A stretch of 64,000 bases of DNA from an uncultured Actinomycetes bacterium (GCA_937926105.1 CALANS010000182.1:124001-188000); one strand, 5' to 3'; shown: positions 51,888 through 62,781, counted from the first letter of the stretch. Numbers and translations are program-made. The notes: generated from the letters alone by a model not told the origin.

Positions 51888-53477
51888 GTGCAACAACTCA
51901 GCCGGATGAAGCAGACGAGCTCGACGACCTTTGGGCCGGGCGAGATTGTTCGGATTGCGCTGGAGGGGCGATTACGCATTCCCCGATTCCAGCGGTCGTT
52001 CGTGTGGGACAGCGGAAACATTGCGGACCTGTTCGACAGCATGTGGAAGGGGTACCCGGTTGGCACCCTATTGCTCTGGCGGCAATCGGCACCACCGGCC
52101 GAACTTCAATTCGGTTCTGTGAGAGTCAGTGCCCCGTCGGCGGACGACGCGCTGGTGGTCGTTGATGGACAGCAGCGGTTGACAACGCTCGTGGCCGCGT
52201 TGGCCCCTGAGGTGGGACAGCCGCGGGATCCGCGGTTTGAAGTGTGGTTCGATCTGCGCACCGGTAGCTTCTCGCACGCCGGGCGGCGTGACGTTCCGCA
52301 GTACTGGCTGCCGGTTCGGGTAACCCTGGAGAGCCGCACTCTGTTGGCCTGGTTGAGGGATCACGAGGCAGACCTCGAGCCGGATGAATTGGACCGCGCG
52401 GACGCGATGGCCGGGTCGCTACGCGACTATAAAATACCGGCTTACGTCATTGAACAGGACGACGAAGCCCTGTTAAGGGACGTGTTCGATCGAGTGAATT
52501 CGGCCGGCAGACCGATCAATCGTGCCCAGGTTTTCCACGCATTGTTTGGCGGGGAGAGCGAATATGCGAGTTCGGCAGCGGTCATTGAGAAACTCCGCGG
52601 CAGGGGATTCGGCGATCTGGATGAGCAGCGCGTCGTTCAGAGTCTTCTCGCGATACGTGGCGGCAACGTGGGGCGTGACCTGCACGGGGAGTTCTCATCA
52701 CAGGAGGATCCAGCGGAGTGGTTCGATCTGACGGCCCAAGCGCTCTCCCGTGCCCTTCGACTATTGCAGCACATGGGGGTGCCGCACGTCGAACTTGTGC
52801 CGTCAGCGTTCCCCTTTCCGGTTCTTGCCGCCTTTTACCACATGCATCCTCAGCCCGCGCCATCCAACGAGCGACTCCTCGAACGCTGGATCTGGCGCGG
52901 ATGGGCACACGGCTACGGCCGGGCCGGCCAGACCCCGGCATTGCGACAGGCCGTGCGCGCGGTCAACCCGGGCAGGGTGTCTCCGGCCGACGCCCCGAGC
53001 GAGTTCGAAGCCGTTTCTGCCCTGCTTGGGCAGGTCCCGGATACGGCGCCCCACACGCAGTTGACGGGATTTAATGCTAGCTCCGCAGCGAGCCGACTTG
53101 CGATGCTCGCGCTGGCCGAACTCGGACCGCGGCGACCGAACGGGGATCCGCTGGACCTTCCGGAGCTCTTCTCCAGGAGCGGGGCCAAGGCGATAGCGGT
53201 ACTCGCTGTGGGCCGAGGGTCCGATCTCGGCTCGCGTGCACTGTGGGATCCGGAAGACCGCGCCCCCACCGGGGACGAGGACCCTGATGTGCTGGCCAGC
53301 CATGTCATCGACGATGGGGCTGCTGCCGCGCTCCGGCGTCGTGATGTCGAGGGCTTCGTCACTCATCGAGGACGCCTTCTACAGAACACGGTTGATCGCT
53401 TCCTCGAACGGAAGCTGGAACTCGGCGATCGGGCCATTCCTCCGTTGGAGGACCTCTGGGTTCCGGATCCGGCATGA
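51888..53477 (+). CDS. DUF262 (GmrSD N-terminal-like) protein
   Basis: With the GTG at 51888 the protein has 529 residues; ATG 51906 is the alternative. The N-terminal DUF262 domain is clear: IPRFQRSFVW (residues 31-40) and DGQQRLTTL (residues 93-101), then a segment DRVNSAGRPIN shared with the family. The domain is related to ParB/Srx folds and occurs in GmrSD restriction systems. No DUF1524 HNH nuclease half is visible, so the C-terminal 300 residues are of unknown fold. Base composition is lower in G+C than flanking genes, suggesting transfer. Its stop overlaps the HipA start (ATGA). Confidence 0.82.
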   Translation: MQQLSRMKQTSSTTFGPGEIVRIALEGRLRIPRFQRSFVWDSGNIADLFDSMWKGYPVGTLLLWRQSAPPAELQFGSVRVSAPSADDALVVVDGQQRLTTLVAALAPEVGQPRDPRFEVWFDLRTGSFSHAGRRDVPQYWLPVRVTLESRTLLAWLRDHEADLEPDELDRADAMAGSLRDYKIPAYVIEQDDEALLRDVFDRVNSAGRPINRAQVFHALFGGESEYASSAAVIEKLRGRGFGDLDEQRVVQSLLAIRGGNVGRDLHGEFSSQEDPAEWFDLTAQALSRALRLLQHMGVPHVELVPSAFPFPVLAAFYHMHPQPAPSNERLLERWIWRGWAHGYGRAGQTPALRQAVRAVNPGRVSPADAPSEFEAVSALLGQVPDTAPHTQLTGFNASSAASRLAMLALAELGPRRPNGDPLDLPELFSRSGAKAIAVLAVGRGSDLGSRALWDPEDRAPTGDEDPDVLASHVIDDGAAAALRRRDVEGFVTHRGRLLQNTVDRFLERKLELGDRAIPPLEDLWVPDPA

Positions 53478-54709
53478 CGAACGACGGAGCCTTTGACCTG
53501 CGAGTTGATCTGCAGGGTCCCGACCGTGGGTGGATTTCCGTGGGACGGCTGGCTCGCTCGAACGAACGGACCACCTTTGTTTCGTTTGAGCAGTATTGGC
53601 GGCAAGCGCATCGGCCCATATTGGGGCAGGTCTTCGAGCAACGTGGTCCATCGTGGAGACCGTCAGCGTCGGTAGCGCTGCCGACATGGTTTTCGAACCT
53701 GCTTCCGGAAGGGATCCTGAGACGTGCCATTGCGCAGTCGGCGCATGTTGCGGAGGCCCGCGAGTTTCATCTGTTGGCGCGCATCGGTGGCGACGACCTT
53801 CCGGGCGCGGTTCGGGTGGTGCCGATTCCTCGTGGAGAAGACGCCAGTGAGTTCGAGGAGCCCGATGAGCTCACGGACTCGGCGTCAAGCGTGCCGCAGT
53901 CACTGAAGTTCTCGTTGGCCGGCGTGCAGTTGAAGTTTTCTGTCGCCGATCACGACAGGGGGTTGACGGTACCGGCGCGTGGCGACGCGGGAACCTGGAT
54001 TGCGAAATTGCCGGACCGGCGGGCGGGATTCGACGGTGTGCCGGAGTCGGAGTTCGCCGCGATGGAATTTGCACGAGAATCGGGTGTGGATGTGCCCGTC
54101 ACCCGGCTGGTCGACATCAATGCGATCACCGGCCTGCCCGATTGGGCGGTGCGGGGCGGCGGCATGGCGCTGCTGGTCGAGCGGTTCGATCGTCGGTCGG
54201 GAGCCCGCGTCCACGTCGAAGAGCTGGCCCAAGTCCTGGACATACGACCCTCTCGCAAGTACCAGCGGGCGAATGTCGAAACGGTCGCCCGGGCCGTCGC
54301 CGCCCTCGACGCACCGGAGGCGGTCGGCGAGGTGATCGACCGAGTCGTCGTGAATGTGCTGGTCGGCAACGGCGATGCCCACACCAAGAACTGGGCGTTC
54401 ACCTACCCTGACGGTCGCAACGCGCGGTTGAGCCCTGCATACGACATCGTTCCGACGGTCCTGTACCTGCCCGACGATGACCTGGGGCTCAATCTGAACG
54501 GTTCCCGGCGCTTCGAGGATGTGGGCCTCGACTCGTTCGAACAACTTGCGGCGAAGGCCGGGTGGGATGGCGGGCTCGGCCGGCAGCGGGCGGTTGCCGC
54601 GGTGGAACGGGCATTACAGGCGTGGCCGGTCCTGGTGGAGAACCTGGCCGCCGACGCCGCCGCAGAGCTGACCCGGCGGCGGGACACGCTCCGCAAGCTC
54701 TTGCCCTGA
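53474..54709 (+). CDS. HipA-family serine/threonine kinase
   Basis: The 411-residue protein has the HipA fold. Visible motifs are an N-terminal HipA region with VALPTWFSNLLPEG, the ATP-binding loop FSLAGVQLKFSV (about 145-157), Lys178 in WIAKLP, hinge LLVERFDR, catalytic Asp301 in NGDAHTKNW, and metal Asp324 in SPAYDIVP. All catalytic residues seem intact. HipA toxins phosphorylate tRNA synthetases and cause dormancy, normally held by a HipB Xre antitoxin. No HipB or other HTH gene is adjacent; the coupled partner is the DUF262 gene. Confidence 0.88.
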   Translation: MTNDGAFDLRVDLQGPDRGWISVGRLARSNERTTFVSFEQYWRQAHRPILGQVFEQRGPSWRPSASVALPTWFSNLLPEGILRRAIAQSAHVAEAREFHLLARIGGDDLPGAVRVVPIPRGEDASEFEEPDELTDSASSVPQSLKFSLAGVQLKFSVADHDRGLTVPARGDAGTWIAKLPDRRAGFDGVPESEFAAMEFARESGVDVPVTRLVDINAITGLPDWAVRGGGMALLVERFDRRSGARVHVEELAQVLDIRPSRKYQRANVETVARAVAALDAPEAVGEVIDRVVVNVLVGNGDAHTKNWAFTYPDGRNARLSPAYDIVPTVLYLPDDDLGLNLNGSRRFEDVGLDSFEQLAAKAGWDGGLGRQRAVAAVERALQAWPVLVENLAADAAAELTRRRDTLRKLLP

Positions 54710-54737
54710 CAGCGCTGTTGCTGGGCCGATCCTGCTG

Positions 54738-54767
54738 TTCTCACGGACCGGATTCGTGCAGTAGAGT
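54738..54767 (+). promoter_or_regulatory. Candidate promoter for gltBD
   Basis: TTCTCA (54738-54743) and TAGAGT (54762-54767) with an 18-bp gap, giving a leader of about 175 nt to gltB. Confidence 0.35.
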
Positions 54768-54794
54768 GATCCACGCTAGGCCAGTGCTGTCCTG

Positions 54795-54811
54795 GTGACC
54801 GATCCGGTCAC
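54795..54811. promoter_or_regulatory. Palindrome upstream of gltB
   Basis: GTGACCG-ATC-CGGTCAC has perfect 7-bp arms. Located between the candidate promoter and gltB, it could bind a nitrogen regulator; it does not fully match a GlnR box. Confidence 0.4.
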
Positions 54812-54949
54812 GACGGCACCTCGGCGATCCCGACCCCGTGCGACGACCGGTTTCGGTCCGGTTCCCGTGGTTCGTGATGCCCGCCCTTCGTAGCAACGGC
54901 GCTGCCGTCGGCGAGACGCGACCGCACCCACCGCCATCGGGATGTAGCC

Positions 54950-57900
54950 ATGCCATCGACTCCACCGACCGCCTTGAGGCACCCGGCGGCGCTGCCATCG
55001 GCCGCGCCGCACGCTGGATCACCCACCCGGCCGGACGCACTGCCGTTCTCGGCATCGCCCGGCGCGCAAGGGTTGTACGACCCGTCCTTCGAGCGCGACG
55101 CCTGCGGAGTCGCCGCCATCGTGGACATCCACGGCCGGCGCAGCCACGACGTGATCACCGACGCCGTCACCGCCCTGCGCAACATGGACCACCGGGGCGC
55201 CGCGGGCGCCGACCCGTGCGTTGGCGACGGAGCCGGGCTGCTGCTGCAGATCCCCGACGAGTTGCTGCGCGCGGTGTGCCCCTTCCCGTTGCCGGAGCGC
55301 GACCCCGCGGGCGAGCCCGGCCAGGCCTACGCGGTGGGCATCGCCTTCCTGCCCGCCGACCCCGGTGAGCGCGCCCGCGCCAGGCGCCTGATCGAAGACA
55401 TCGTCACCGACGAGCGCCTGGACCTCGTCGGCTGGCGCCCGGTCCCCGTCGACCCCGCCGGATCCGGCGCCGGGCAGGCCGCCCTGGAGGTCATGCCGGC
55501 CATGGAACAGCTCGTCCTGGCGGCTCCGGCGCCCACCGGCGAACCCCGTCCGCAGGGTGTGGCGCTGGACCGGCTGGTCTACCCGGCCCGCAAGCGCATC
55601 GAGCACGACTCCGTCACCGCCGGCTGCGCCGTCTACTTCCCGTCCCTGTCCTCGCGCACCCTGGTGTACAAGGGCATGCTCACCACCGACCAGCTTGCCC
55701 CGTTCTTCCCCGACCTCACCGACCCGCGCACCAGCAGCGCCATCGCCGTGGTGCACTCCCGGTTTTCCACCAACACCTTCCCGGCCTGGCCGCTGGCCCA
55801 CCCGTTCCGGTACATCGCGCACAACGGCGAGATCAACACCATCCGCGGCAACCGGAACCGGATGCGCGCCCGAGAATCGTTGCTGGCCACCGACGCCATT
55901 CCCGGCGACCTGGCGCGGACGTTCCCGCTGTGCACCCCGGGCGCCTCCGACTCGGCCACCTTCGACGAGGTCCTGGAACTGCTGCACCTGGCCGGCCGGT
56001 CGCTGCCGCACGCGGTGCTGATGATGATTCCCGAGGCCTGGCAACACAAGCCGGGCATGGACCCCGACATGCAGGCCTTCGCCGAGTTCCACGCCTCGCT
56101 GATCGAACCCTGGGACGGTCCGGCCTGCGTCACCTTCACCGACGGCACCCTGCTCGGCGCGGTGCTGGACCGCAACGGGCTGCGCCCGGGACGCTGGTGG
56201 CTCACCGCCGGCGGCCGGGTGATCCTGGCCAGCGAATCCGGGGTGCTGCCCATCCCGCCCTCGCAGGTGGTCCGCCGCGGTCGGTTGCAGCCGGGCCGAA
56301 TGTTCCTGGTGGACACCGCATCCGGGCGGATTGTGCCGGATCAGGAGATCAAGCGTGAGCTGGCCGCCGGGCAGCGCTACCGGGACTGGGTGGACGCGGG
56401 GCTGCTACGCCTGGCGGACCTGCCCGACCGCCAGCACGTCGTTCCGGACCACCTGGCGGTGCTGCGCCGCCAGCAACTGTTCGGCTACACCGAAGAGGAA
56501 CTGCGGGTACTGCTGACCCCGATGGCCACAGCCGGGGCCGAAGGCACCGGATCCATGGGCGACGACACGCCGCAGGCGGTGCTCTCGGATCGGCCGCGGA
56601 TGATCTTCGACTACTTCACCCAGCTGTTCGCGCAGGTCACCAACCCACCGCTGGATGCGGTGCGCGAAGCCATCGTCACCTCCATGGCCAGCGTGATCGG
56701 ACCCGAGCAGAACCTGCTGGACGCCGGTCCGGCGTCCTGCCGGCAGATCCTGCTGCCCACCCCGGTGATCGACAACGATGAGCTGGCCAAGCTGGTGGGC
56801 ATCAACGACGATGGCGATCTGCCGGGTTATGCGGCCGCGGTGATCGCCGGGCACTATCGGGTGGCCGGCGGCGGCGCCGCGCTGGCGGCGGCCATCGAAC
56901 GGGTGCGGGCCGAGGTGGACGAGGCCATCGCCTGCGGTGCCGGCACCATCGTGCTCTCCGATCGCGACTCGGACGCCGAGCACGCGCCGATCCCGTCGTT
57001 GCTGCTGACCTCCGCCGTGCACCAGCATCTGATCCGGGTCAAGGCTCGCACCCGGGTGGCGCTGGTGGTGGAGAGCGGAGACGCCCGCGAGGTGCACCAC
57101 CTGGCGCTGTTGCTCGGCTACGGAGCCGGCGCGGTGAACCCTTACCTGGCATTGGAAACCGTGGAGGACATGGCGGAATCCGGTCTGCTGGGCGACGTCT
57201 CGCCGGCCGCTGCCATCACCAACCTGCTGCACGCGCTGACCAAGGGCGTGCTCAAGGTGATGAGCAAGATGGGCATCTCCACCATCGGCTCCTACCGATG
57301 CGCCCAGGTATTCGCCAGCTTTGGTCTGCAGCAGCAGGTGCTCGACGAGTACTTCACCGGCACCGTCACCCGGACCGGTGGTACCGGCCTGGACCGCATC
57401 GCCGCCGACGTGGCCGCCCGGCACGCGCTGGCCTTCACCCCGAACCCCACCGCGCTGCAGCACCGCGGACTGGAGGTGGGCGGCCAGTACCAGTGGCGCC
57501 GTGAGGGCGAGCGGCACCTGTTCAATCCCGAGACCGTGTACCTGTTGCAGCATTCCACCCGGACTCAGCAGCGCTCGGTGTTCCGCCGGTACACCGATGC
57601 GGTGGACGCGGACTCCCGGGACGGCGGCACCCTGCGGGGCCTGTTCGAGCTGCGCACCGGGACGCGTCCGGCGGTTCCGGTCGGCGAGGTCGAGCCCGCC
57701 TCGGAGATCGTCCGGCGGTTCGTCACCGGTGCGATGTCCTACGGATCGATCTCGATCGAGGCGCACGAGACGCTGGCCATCGCCATGAACCGGCTGGGCG
57801 GACGGTCCAACACCGGCGAGGGCGGAGAGGACGTCGAGCGGTTGCTGGATCCGCGCCGACGGTCGGCCATCAAGCAGGTGGCATCCGGCCGGTTCGGTGT

Positions 57901-59626
57901 CACCAGCGCCTATCTGGTGAACGCGGACGAGATCCAGATCAAGATGGCGCAGGGCGCGAAACCCGGCGAGGGCGGCCAGCTCCCGGGGCACAAGGTGTAT
58001 CCGTGGATCGCGGCTACCCGGCACGCCACCCCCGGGGTGGGCCTGATCTCTCCGCCGCCGCACCACGACATCTACTCCATCGAGGACCTCAAGCAGCTCA
58101 TCTTCGATCTGCACTGCGCGAATCCGGTGGCGCGCATCTCGGTCAAGCTGGTGGCCGAGCCGGGCGTCGGGACCGTCGCCGCCGGCGTCACCAAGGCGCA
58201 CGCCGACACCGTGATCGTCGCCGGGCACGACGGCGGAACCGGTGCGGCGCCGCTGACCTCGCTCAAACACACCGGCCAGCCCTGGGAGTTGGGCCTGGCC
58301 GAGGTGCAGCAGACGTTGCGGTTGAACCGGCTTCGCGACCAGGTGCGGGTGCAGGTGGACGGTGGGCTGAAGACCGGCCGCGACGTGGTAATCGCGGCGT
58401 TGCTCGGGGCGGAGGAGTTCGGGTTTGCCACCGCACCACTGGTGGTGGCGGGCTGCGTGATGATGCGGGTGTGCCACCTGGACACCTGCCCGGTAGGTAT
58501 CGCCACCCAAAATCCGGTGCTGCGCAAGCGGTTCACCGGCACCCCGGAGTTCGTGGAGACCTTCTTCCTGTTCCTGGCCGACCAGGTGCGAGAGGTGCTG
58601 GCCGAGTTGGGATTCCGCACGCTGGACGAGGCGGTCGGGCACGCCGAGCTGCTGGATGTGTCGGCCGCCGTCGCCGACGGGCGGTCCCGGGGCATCGACC
58701 TGGCGCCGTTGCTGCAGGTCGCCGACTCCGATGCCGGTCTGCGCTGCACCGCCCCCGCCCGACAGGAACTGTCCGGCATCCTGGACGCCCGGCTGCTGGT
58801 CGCCGCCGAACCCGCGCTGGCGGCCGGCGAGCCGGTCCGGATCGACACCGACGTGCACAACATCGATCGGGCGGTAGGCACACTGCTCGGCGCGGAGGTC
58901 ACCAGGCGTCGCGGCCCCGACGGGTTGCCGGACGGCACTATCCGGGTCGAGCTCACCGGTACCGCCGGACAGTCGCTGGGCGCGTTCCTGCCCCGCGGCG
59001 TCGAGATCACCCTCACCGGGGACGCCAACGACTACGTCGGCAAGGGCCTGTCCGGTGGGGTGCTGGCGGTGCGTCCGGACCCCGATACTCCGGTGGCGCC
59101 CACCGACGCCGGCCGCCAGGTGATTGCCGGCAACACCATCGGATATGGCGCCACCTCGGGAGCGATATACCTGCGCGGGGTGGTGGGGGAGCGGTTCGGG
59201 GTGCGCAATTCCGGGGCGCTGCTGGTATGCGAGGGCGCCGGAGACCATGCGGTGGAGTACATGACTGGCGGACGTGCGGTGATCCTCGGACCCACCGGGC
59301 GCAACGTGGGGGCCGGGATGAGCGGCGGCATGGCGTTCCTGCTGGACGCGGACCCGGCCGCGGTGAACACCGAACTGGTCGATCTGGCCGGCCCCGACGC
59401 CGGCGACACCGACTGGCTGGCCGGGGTGCTCGCCGACCACGTGGCACGCACCGGGAGCCCGCTGGCGGCCTCGCTGCTGGCGGATTGGCCCACCGCGGCC
59501 GGCCGGTTCACCCGGATCCTGCCGCGCGACTATGCCCGGGTGCTACAGGTCCGGCGGCGCGCCGCGGACGACGGTCTGGACGCCGCCCGCACCGACGAGC
59601 TGATCATGGAGGTGACTCGTGGCTGA
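54950..59626 (+). CDS. gltB: Glutamate synthase (NADPH), large subunit
   Basis: The 1558-residue protein forms glutamate from glutamine and 2-oxoglutarate. The class II amidotransferase nucleophile is Cys52 in [14 protein letters not shown], implying removal of a 51-residue propeptide. Further along are the FMN/synthase domain ([32 protein letters not shown]), the 3Fe-4S cysteines in [19 protein letters not shown], and the C-terminal GXGXG beta-helix ([10 protein letters not shown]). Length is standard. It overlaps gltD by 8 bp. A leader of about 240 bp separates it from hipA. Confidence 0.98.
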   Translation: MPSTPPTALRHPAALPSAAPHAGSPTRPDALPFSASPGAQGLYDPSFERDACGVAAIVDIHGRRSHDVITDAVTALRNMDHRGAAGADPCVGDGAGLLLQIPDELLRAVCPFPLPERDPAGEPGQAYAVGIAFLPADPGERARARRLIEDIVTDERLDLVGWRPVPVDPAGSGAGQAALEVMPAMEQLVLAAPAPTGEPRPQGVALDRLVYPARKRIEHDSVTAGCAVYFPSLSSRTLVYKGMLTTDQLAPFFPDLTDPRTSSAIAVVHSRFSTNTFPAWPLAHPFRYIAHNGEINTIRGNRNRMRARESLLATDAIPGDLARTFPLCTPGASDSATFDEVLELLHLAGRSLPHAVLMMIPEAWQHKPGMDPDMQAFAEFHASLIEPWDGPACVTFTDGTLLGAVLDRNGLRPGRWWLTAGGRVILASESGVLPIPPSQVVRRGRLQPGRMFLVDTASGRIVPDQEIKRELAAGQRYRDWVDAGLLRLADLPDRQHVVPDHLAVLRRQQLFGYTEEELRVLLTPMATAGAEGTGSMGDDTPQAVLSDRPRMIFDYFTQLFAQVTNPPLDAVREAIVTSMASVIGPEQNLLDAGPASCRQILLPTPVIDNDELAKLVGINDDGDLPGYAAAVIAGHYRVAGGGAALAAAIERVRAEVDEAIACGAGTIVLSDRDSDAEHAPIPSLLLTSAVHQHLIRVKARTRVALVVESGDAREVHHLALLLGYGAGAVNPYLALETVEDMAESGLLGDVSPAAAITNLLHALTKGVLKVMSKMGISTIGSYRCAQVFASFGLQQQVLDEYFTGTVTRTGGTGLDRIAADVAARHALAFTPNPTALQHRGLEVGGQYQWRREGERHLFNPETVYLLQHSTRTQQRSVFRRYTDAVDADSRDGGTLRGLFELRTGTRPAVPVGEVEPASEIVRRFVTGAMSYGSISIEAHETLAIAMNRLGGRSNTGEGGEDVERLLDPRRRSAIKQVASGRFGVTSAYLVNADEIQIKMAQGAKPGEGGQLPGHKVYPWIAATRHATPGVGLISPPPHHDIYSIEDLKQLIFDLHCANPVARISVKLVAEPGVGTVAAGVTKAHADTVIVAGHDGGTGAAPLTSLKHTGQPWELGLAEVQQTLRLNRLRDQVRVQVDGGLKTGRDVVIAALLGAEEFGFATAPLVVAGCVMMRVCHLDTCPVGIATQNPVLRKRFTGTPEFVETFFLFLADQVREVLAELGFRTLDEAVGHAELLDVSAAVADGRSRGIDLAPLLQVADSDAGLRCTAPARQELSGILDARLLVAAEPALAAGEPVRIDTDVHNIDRAVGTLLGAEVTRRRGPDGLPDGTIRVELTGTAGQSLGAFLPRGVEITLTGDANDYVGKGLSGGVLAVRPDPDTPVAPTDAGRQVIAGNTIGYGATSGAIYLRGVVGERFGVRNSGALLVCEGAGDHAVEYMTGGRAVILGPTGRNVGAGMSGGMAFLLDADPAAVNTELVDLAGPDAGDTDWLAGVLADHVARTGSPLAASLLADWPTAAGRFTRILPRDYARVLQVRRRAADDGLDAARTDELIMEVTRG

Positions 59627-61088
59627 CCCGCGCGGCTTTCTGCGGTTCGAGCGGCACACCCCGGAGCATCGGCCGGTTCCGGAGCGGCTGCGGGACTGGC
59701 GCGAGGTGTACGAACCGTTCCCGGCACAGGCCACGGCCGAGCAGGCCACTCGCTGCATGGACTGCGGGGTCCCGTTCTGCCACCAGGGGTGCCCGCTGGG
59801 CAATCTGATCCCGGAGTGGAACGACCTGGTCCGGCTGAACCGGTGGGAGGACGCCTCGGAGCGGCTGCACGCCACCAACAACTTCCCGGAGTTCACCGGG
59901 CGGCTGTGCCCGGCGCCGTGCGAGGGCGCATGCGTGCTGGGCATCGACGACGAGCCGGTGACGATCAAGCTCATCGAGCAGGAGATCGCCGACCGCGCCA
60001 TTGCCGCCGGCTACGGCCTGACGCCGCGACCGCCGGAGCTTGAGACGGGGCGGCGGGTGGCGGTGATCGGATCCGGTCCGGCCGGGCTGGCGGCCGCCCA
60101 GCAACTACGGCGCGCCGGGCATGCGGTGACGGTGTTCGAGCGGGAGAGCAGGATCGGCGGGTTGCTGCGCTACGGCATCCCGGAGTACAAGATGGCCTCC
60201 GCGGTGCTGGACCGGCGGCTGGATCAGCTGGCCGCCGAGGGCGTGCGCTTCCTGACGCACTGCGAGGTGGGCGTCGACCTGGCGCCGGTCGAGCTGATGG
60301 CCCGGTTCGACGCGGTGGTGGTGGCGATCGGTGCGACGGTGCCCCGGGAACTGGACCTGCCCGGCAGGCACGCTGCCGGCGTGCACCTGGCGATGGAGTA
60401 CCTGGTCGGATCCAACAAGGCCGTCGAGCAGCCGGCGGGTGCGGGGCTCGCCCCGGTCGAGCCGGCGATCACGGCCGCCGGCAAGCACGTGGTGATCATC
60501 GGCGGCGGTGACACCGGGACCGACTGCTATGGCACGGCGCTCCGGCAGGGCGCGGCCAGCGTCACCCAGCTGGACATCCGGCGCCAGCCCCCGCCGACCC
60601 GGGACCCGTCGACGCCGTGGCCGACGTACCCACTGCTGCTGCGCTCCGCGACCCCCTATGAGGAGGGTGGTGAGCGGCTGTTCGGCGTGAACTCCACCCT
60701 GTTCGAGCAGCGCGACGGCGCGGTCTGCGCGATCCATCTGCAGGAGGGCACCCGGGTGCCGGGCGGCTTCGTGCCGACGCCCGGCACCGAGACCCGCATT
60801 GATGCGGACCTGGTGCTGTTGGCGCTGGGCTTCGCGGGGCCGGAGACCGGCGGGCTGGTGCGCGAGCTGGGAATCTCGGTCACCCGACGCGGCACGCTGC
60901 GCCGGGACGCGAGCTACGCCAGCAGCGTTCCGGGGGTGTTCGTGGCCGGAGACGCCGGGCGCGGGCAGTCGCTGATCGTGTGGGCGATCGCCGAGGGCCG
61001 CTCGGCGGCCGCGGGTGTGGACGCCTATCTGGCCGGGTCCTCGGCGCTGCCCCGCGCGCTGGAGCCGACGGCGATGCCGCTGGCCTGA
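59619..61088 (+). CDS. gltD: Glutamate synthase, small subunit
   Basis: The 489-residue FAD/iron-sulfur protein supplies electrons from NADPH to GltB. Cysteine clusters [17 protein letters not shown] and [10 protein letters not shown] bind the 4Fe-4S centres; [18 protein letters not shown] and GGGDTGTDC are the FAD and NAD(P) folds; [18 protein letters not shown] closes the FAD site. The GTG at 59619 overlaps gltB by 8 nt. Normal length. A pyk leader follows. Confidence 0.97.
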   Translation: MADPRGFLRFERHTPEHRPVPERLRDWREVYEPFPAQATAEQATRCMDCGVPFCHQGCPLGNLIPEWNDLVRLNRWEDASERLHATNNFPEFTGRLCPAPCEGACVLGIDDEPVTIKLIEQEIADRAIAAGYGLTPRPPELETGRRVAVIGSGPAGLAAAQQLRRAGHAVTVFERESRIGGLLRYGIPEYKMASAVLDRRLDQLAAEGVRFLTHCEVGVDLAPVELMARFDAVVVAIGATVPRELDLPGRHAAGVHLAMEYLVGSNKAVEQPAGAGLAPVEPAITAAGKHVVIIGGGDTGTDCYGTALRQGAASVTQLDIRRQPPPTRDPSTPWPTYPLLLRSATPYEEGGERLFGVNSTLFEQRDGAVCAIHLQEGTRVPGGFVPTPGTETRIDADLVLLALGFAGPETGGLVRELGISVTRRGTLRRDASYASSVPGVFVAGDAGRGQSLIVWAIAEGRSAAAGVDAYLAGSSALPRALEPTAMPLA

Positions 61089-61155
61089 GCGGAACCCGGC
61101 GGGACGGCGACATGGGTGAGCGCGGGCCCTTCGGAATCGTTCAAGCTGCGCCGAG

Positions 61156-61161
61156 TACGCT
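61156..61161 (+). promoter_or_regulatory. Putative -10 box for the pyk leader ORF
   Basis: TACGCT, 7 nt, then a GTG at 61169 that opens an 18-codon frame. Confidence 0.4.
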
Positions 61162-61168
61162 CACCGAT

Positions 61169-61225
61169 GTGACAGCGCTCACCATGCCGGTGGGCGCCCG
61201 CTCGACTCGGAAGGTCACCGGATGA
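61169..61225 (+). CDS. Putative leaderless leader peptide of pyk
   Basis: An 18-residue frame (MTALTMPVGARSTRKVTG) starts at a GTG 7 nt after a TACGCT box and ends in TGA overlapping the pyk ATG (ATGA). The purine-rich GGAAGG inside it serves pyk. It may couple translation of pyk to the leader. Too short to judge by homology; an artefact is possible. Confidence 0.35.
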   Translation: MTALTMPVGARSTRKVTG

Positions 61226-62643
61226 ACCGCCGCGCCAAGATCGTCTGCACCCTCGGCCCCGCGACCTCCAGCCCGGAGGCCCTCGGCGACCTGGTGGCTG
61301 CGGGCATGGACGTGGCCCGGATGAACTTCTCGCACGGCGACCACGCCGACCACCGGGCGGTGTACGAGCGGGTGCGCGCCGCCGCGGAGGGCGCCGGTCG
61401 GCCCATCGGCATCCTCGCCGACTTGCAAGGTCCCAAGATCCGGCTGGGCCGGTTCGCCGACGGCCCCGTGCAGTGGGCCACCGGGGAGCAGGTCGCCATC
61501 ACCGTCGACGACATTGTCGGCGACCACGACCGGGTGTCGACCACCTACGGCGGCCTGGCCAGCGACGCCCGTCCCGGCGACCGGCTACTGATCGACGACG
61601 GCAAGGTCGGGCTGAAGGTCGATGAGGTCCGCGGCAGCGATGTGATCTGCACCGTCACCGAGGGCGGTGAGGTCTCCAACAACAAGGGCATCTCGTTGCC
61701 GGGGATGAACGTCTCGGTACCCGCGATGAGCCAGAAGGACATCGACGATCTGAAGTTCGCGCTGGAACTCGGAGTCGACTTCGTGGCGCTCTCCTTCGTG
61801 CGGTCGGCGGGGGATGTGGACCTGGTGCGCGCCGTCATGGACGAGGTCGGCGCGCCGCACGTCCCCGTCATCGCCAAGCTGGAGAAGCCCGAGGCGGTGG
61901 CCAATCTCGAGGCGATCGTGCTGGCCTTCGACGGAGTGATGGTGGCCCGCGGCGACCTGGGTGTGGAACTCCCGCTGGAGCAGGTGCCGCTGGTGCAAAA
62001 GCGCGCGGTGCAGATCGCGCGGGAGAACGCCAAGCCGGTGATCGTGGCGACCCAGATGCTCGACTCCATGATCGAGCACTCCCGGCCCACCCGGGCCGAG
62101 GCATCCGACGTGGCCAATGCGGTGCTGGACGGCGCGGATGCGGTGATGCTGTCGGGGGAGACCTCGGTCGGCAGGTATCCCACACTCGCGGTGCAGACCA
62201 TGGCCCGGATCATCGAGGCCGTGGAGAACGAGTCGGTGGTGGTGCCGCCACTGACGCACGTGCCGCGCACCAAGCGGGGCGTGCTGTCCTATGCCGCGCG
62301 GGACATCGGCGAGCGCTTGAGCGTGGCCGCGCTGGTGGCGTTCACTCAGACGGGCGACACCGTGCGCCGGCTGGCCCGCCTGCACACCCGGCTGCCGCTG
62401 CTGGCCTTCACGCCCATGGGCACCACCTACCGGCAGCTGTCCCTGACCTGGGGCGTGCAGGCGTTCGTGGTGCCGGTCGTCGACTCCACCGACGCCATGG
62501 TGGGTCAGGTGGACGGTGCGGTGCTGCACATCGATGGGTTCGGTACCGGGGACACCGTGGTGATCGTCGCCGGCTCGCCGCCCAACACCAGTGGCTCGAC
62601 CAACCTGATCCGGGTGCACCGCGTCGGGGCCGACGACATCTGA
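61222..62643 (+). CDS. pyk: Pyruvate kinase
   Basis: The 473-residue enzyme makes pyruvate and ATP from PEP. It has KIVCTLGPA, MNFSHGDHADH, the active-site segment VIAKLEKPEAVANLEAI, MVARGDLGVELP and TQMLDSMIEHSRPTRAEASDVANAVLDG. The C-terminal domain is present and of normal size. GGAAGG precedes the ATG at 61222 by about 8 nt. Order gltBD-pyk-tesB matches other actinobacteria; in mycobacteria pyk also lies near lgt and tesB. Confidence 0.97.
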   Translation: MNRRAKIVCTLGPATSSPEALGDLVAAGMDVARMNFSHGDHADHRAVYERVRAAAEGAGRPIGILADLQGPKIRLGRFADGPVQWATGEQVAITVDDIVGDHDRVSTTYGGLASDARPGDRLLIDDGKVGLKVDEVRGSDVICTVTEGGEVSNNKGISLPGMNVSVPAMSQKDIDDLKFALELGVDFVALSFVRSAGDVDLVRAVMDEVGAPHVPVIAKLEKPEAVANLEAIVLAFDGVMVARGDLGVELPLEQVPLVQKRAVQIARENAKPVIVATQMLDSMIEHSRPTRAEASDVANAVLDGADAVMLSGETSVGRYPTLAVQTMARIIEAVENESVVVPPLTHVPRTKRGVLSYAARDIGERLSVAALVAFTQTGDTVRRLARLHTRLPLLAFTPMGTTYRQLSLTWGVQAFVVPVVDSTDAMVGQVDGAVLHIDGFGTGDTVVIVAGSPPNTSGSTNLIRVHRVGADDI

Positions 62644-62781
62644 CGCTGACGCTGGGCACCAACCGGCGTCGCCGGCGCGTGCGAACTCGGCATCTCCCGT
62701 CACCCCCGTCACATTTCGGCCGAGTTGGTACGCGGCTGGAACGGTGATCAGTGCGGTGACGGGGCGGCCGGCGCCGGGGCC

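Noticed and set aside
51888..53477. Full GmrSD type IV restriction enzyme
   Set aside because: Only the DUF262 half is recognisable; the HNH DUF1524 signature is missing, so restriction activity is not claimed.
62684..62726. AACTCGGC/GCCGAGTT inverted repeat after pyk
   Set aside because: Arms of 8 bp with a 27-nt loop; too weak to call a terminator with confidence.
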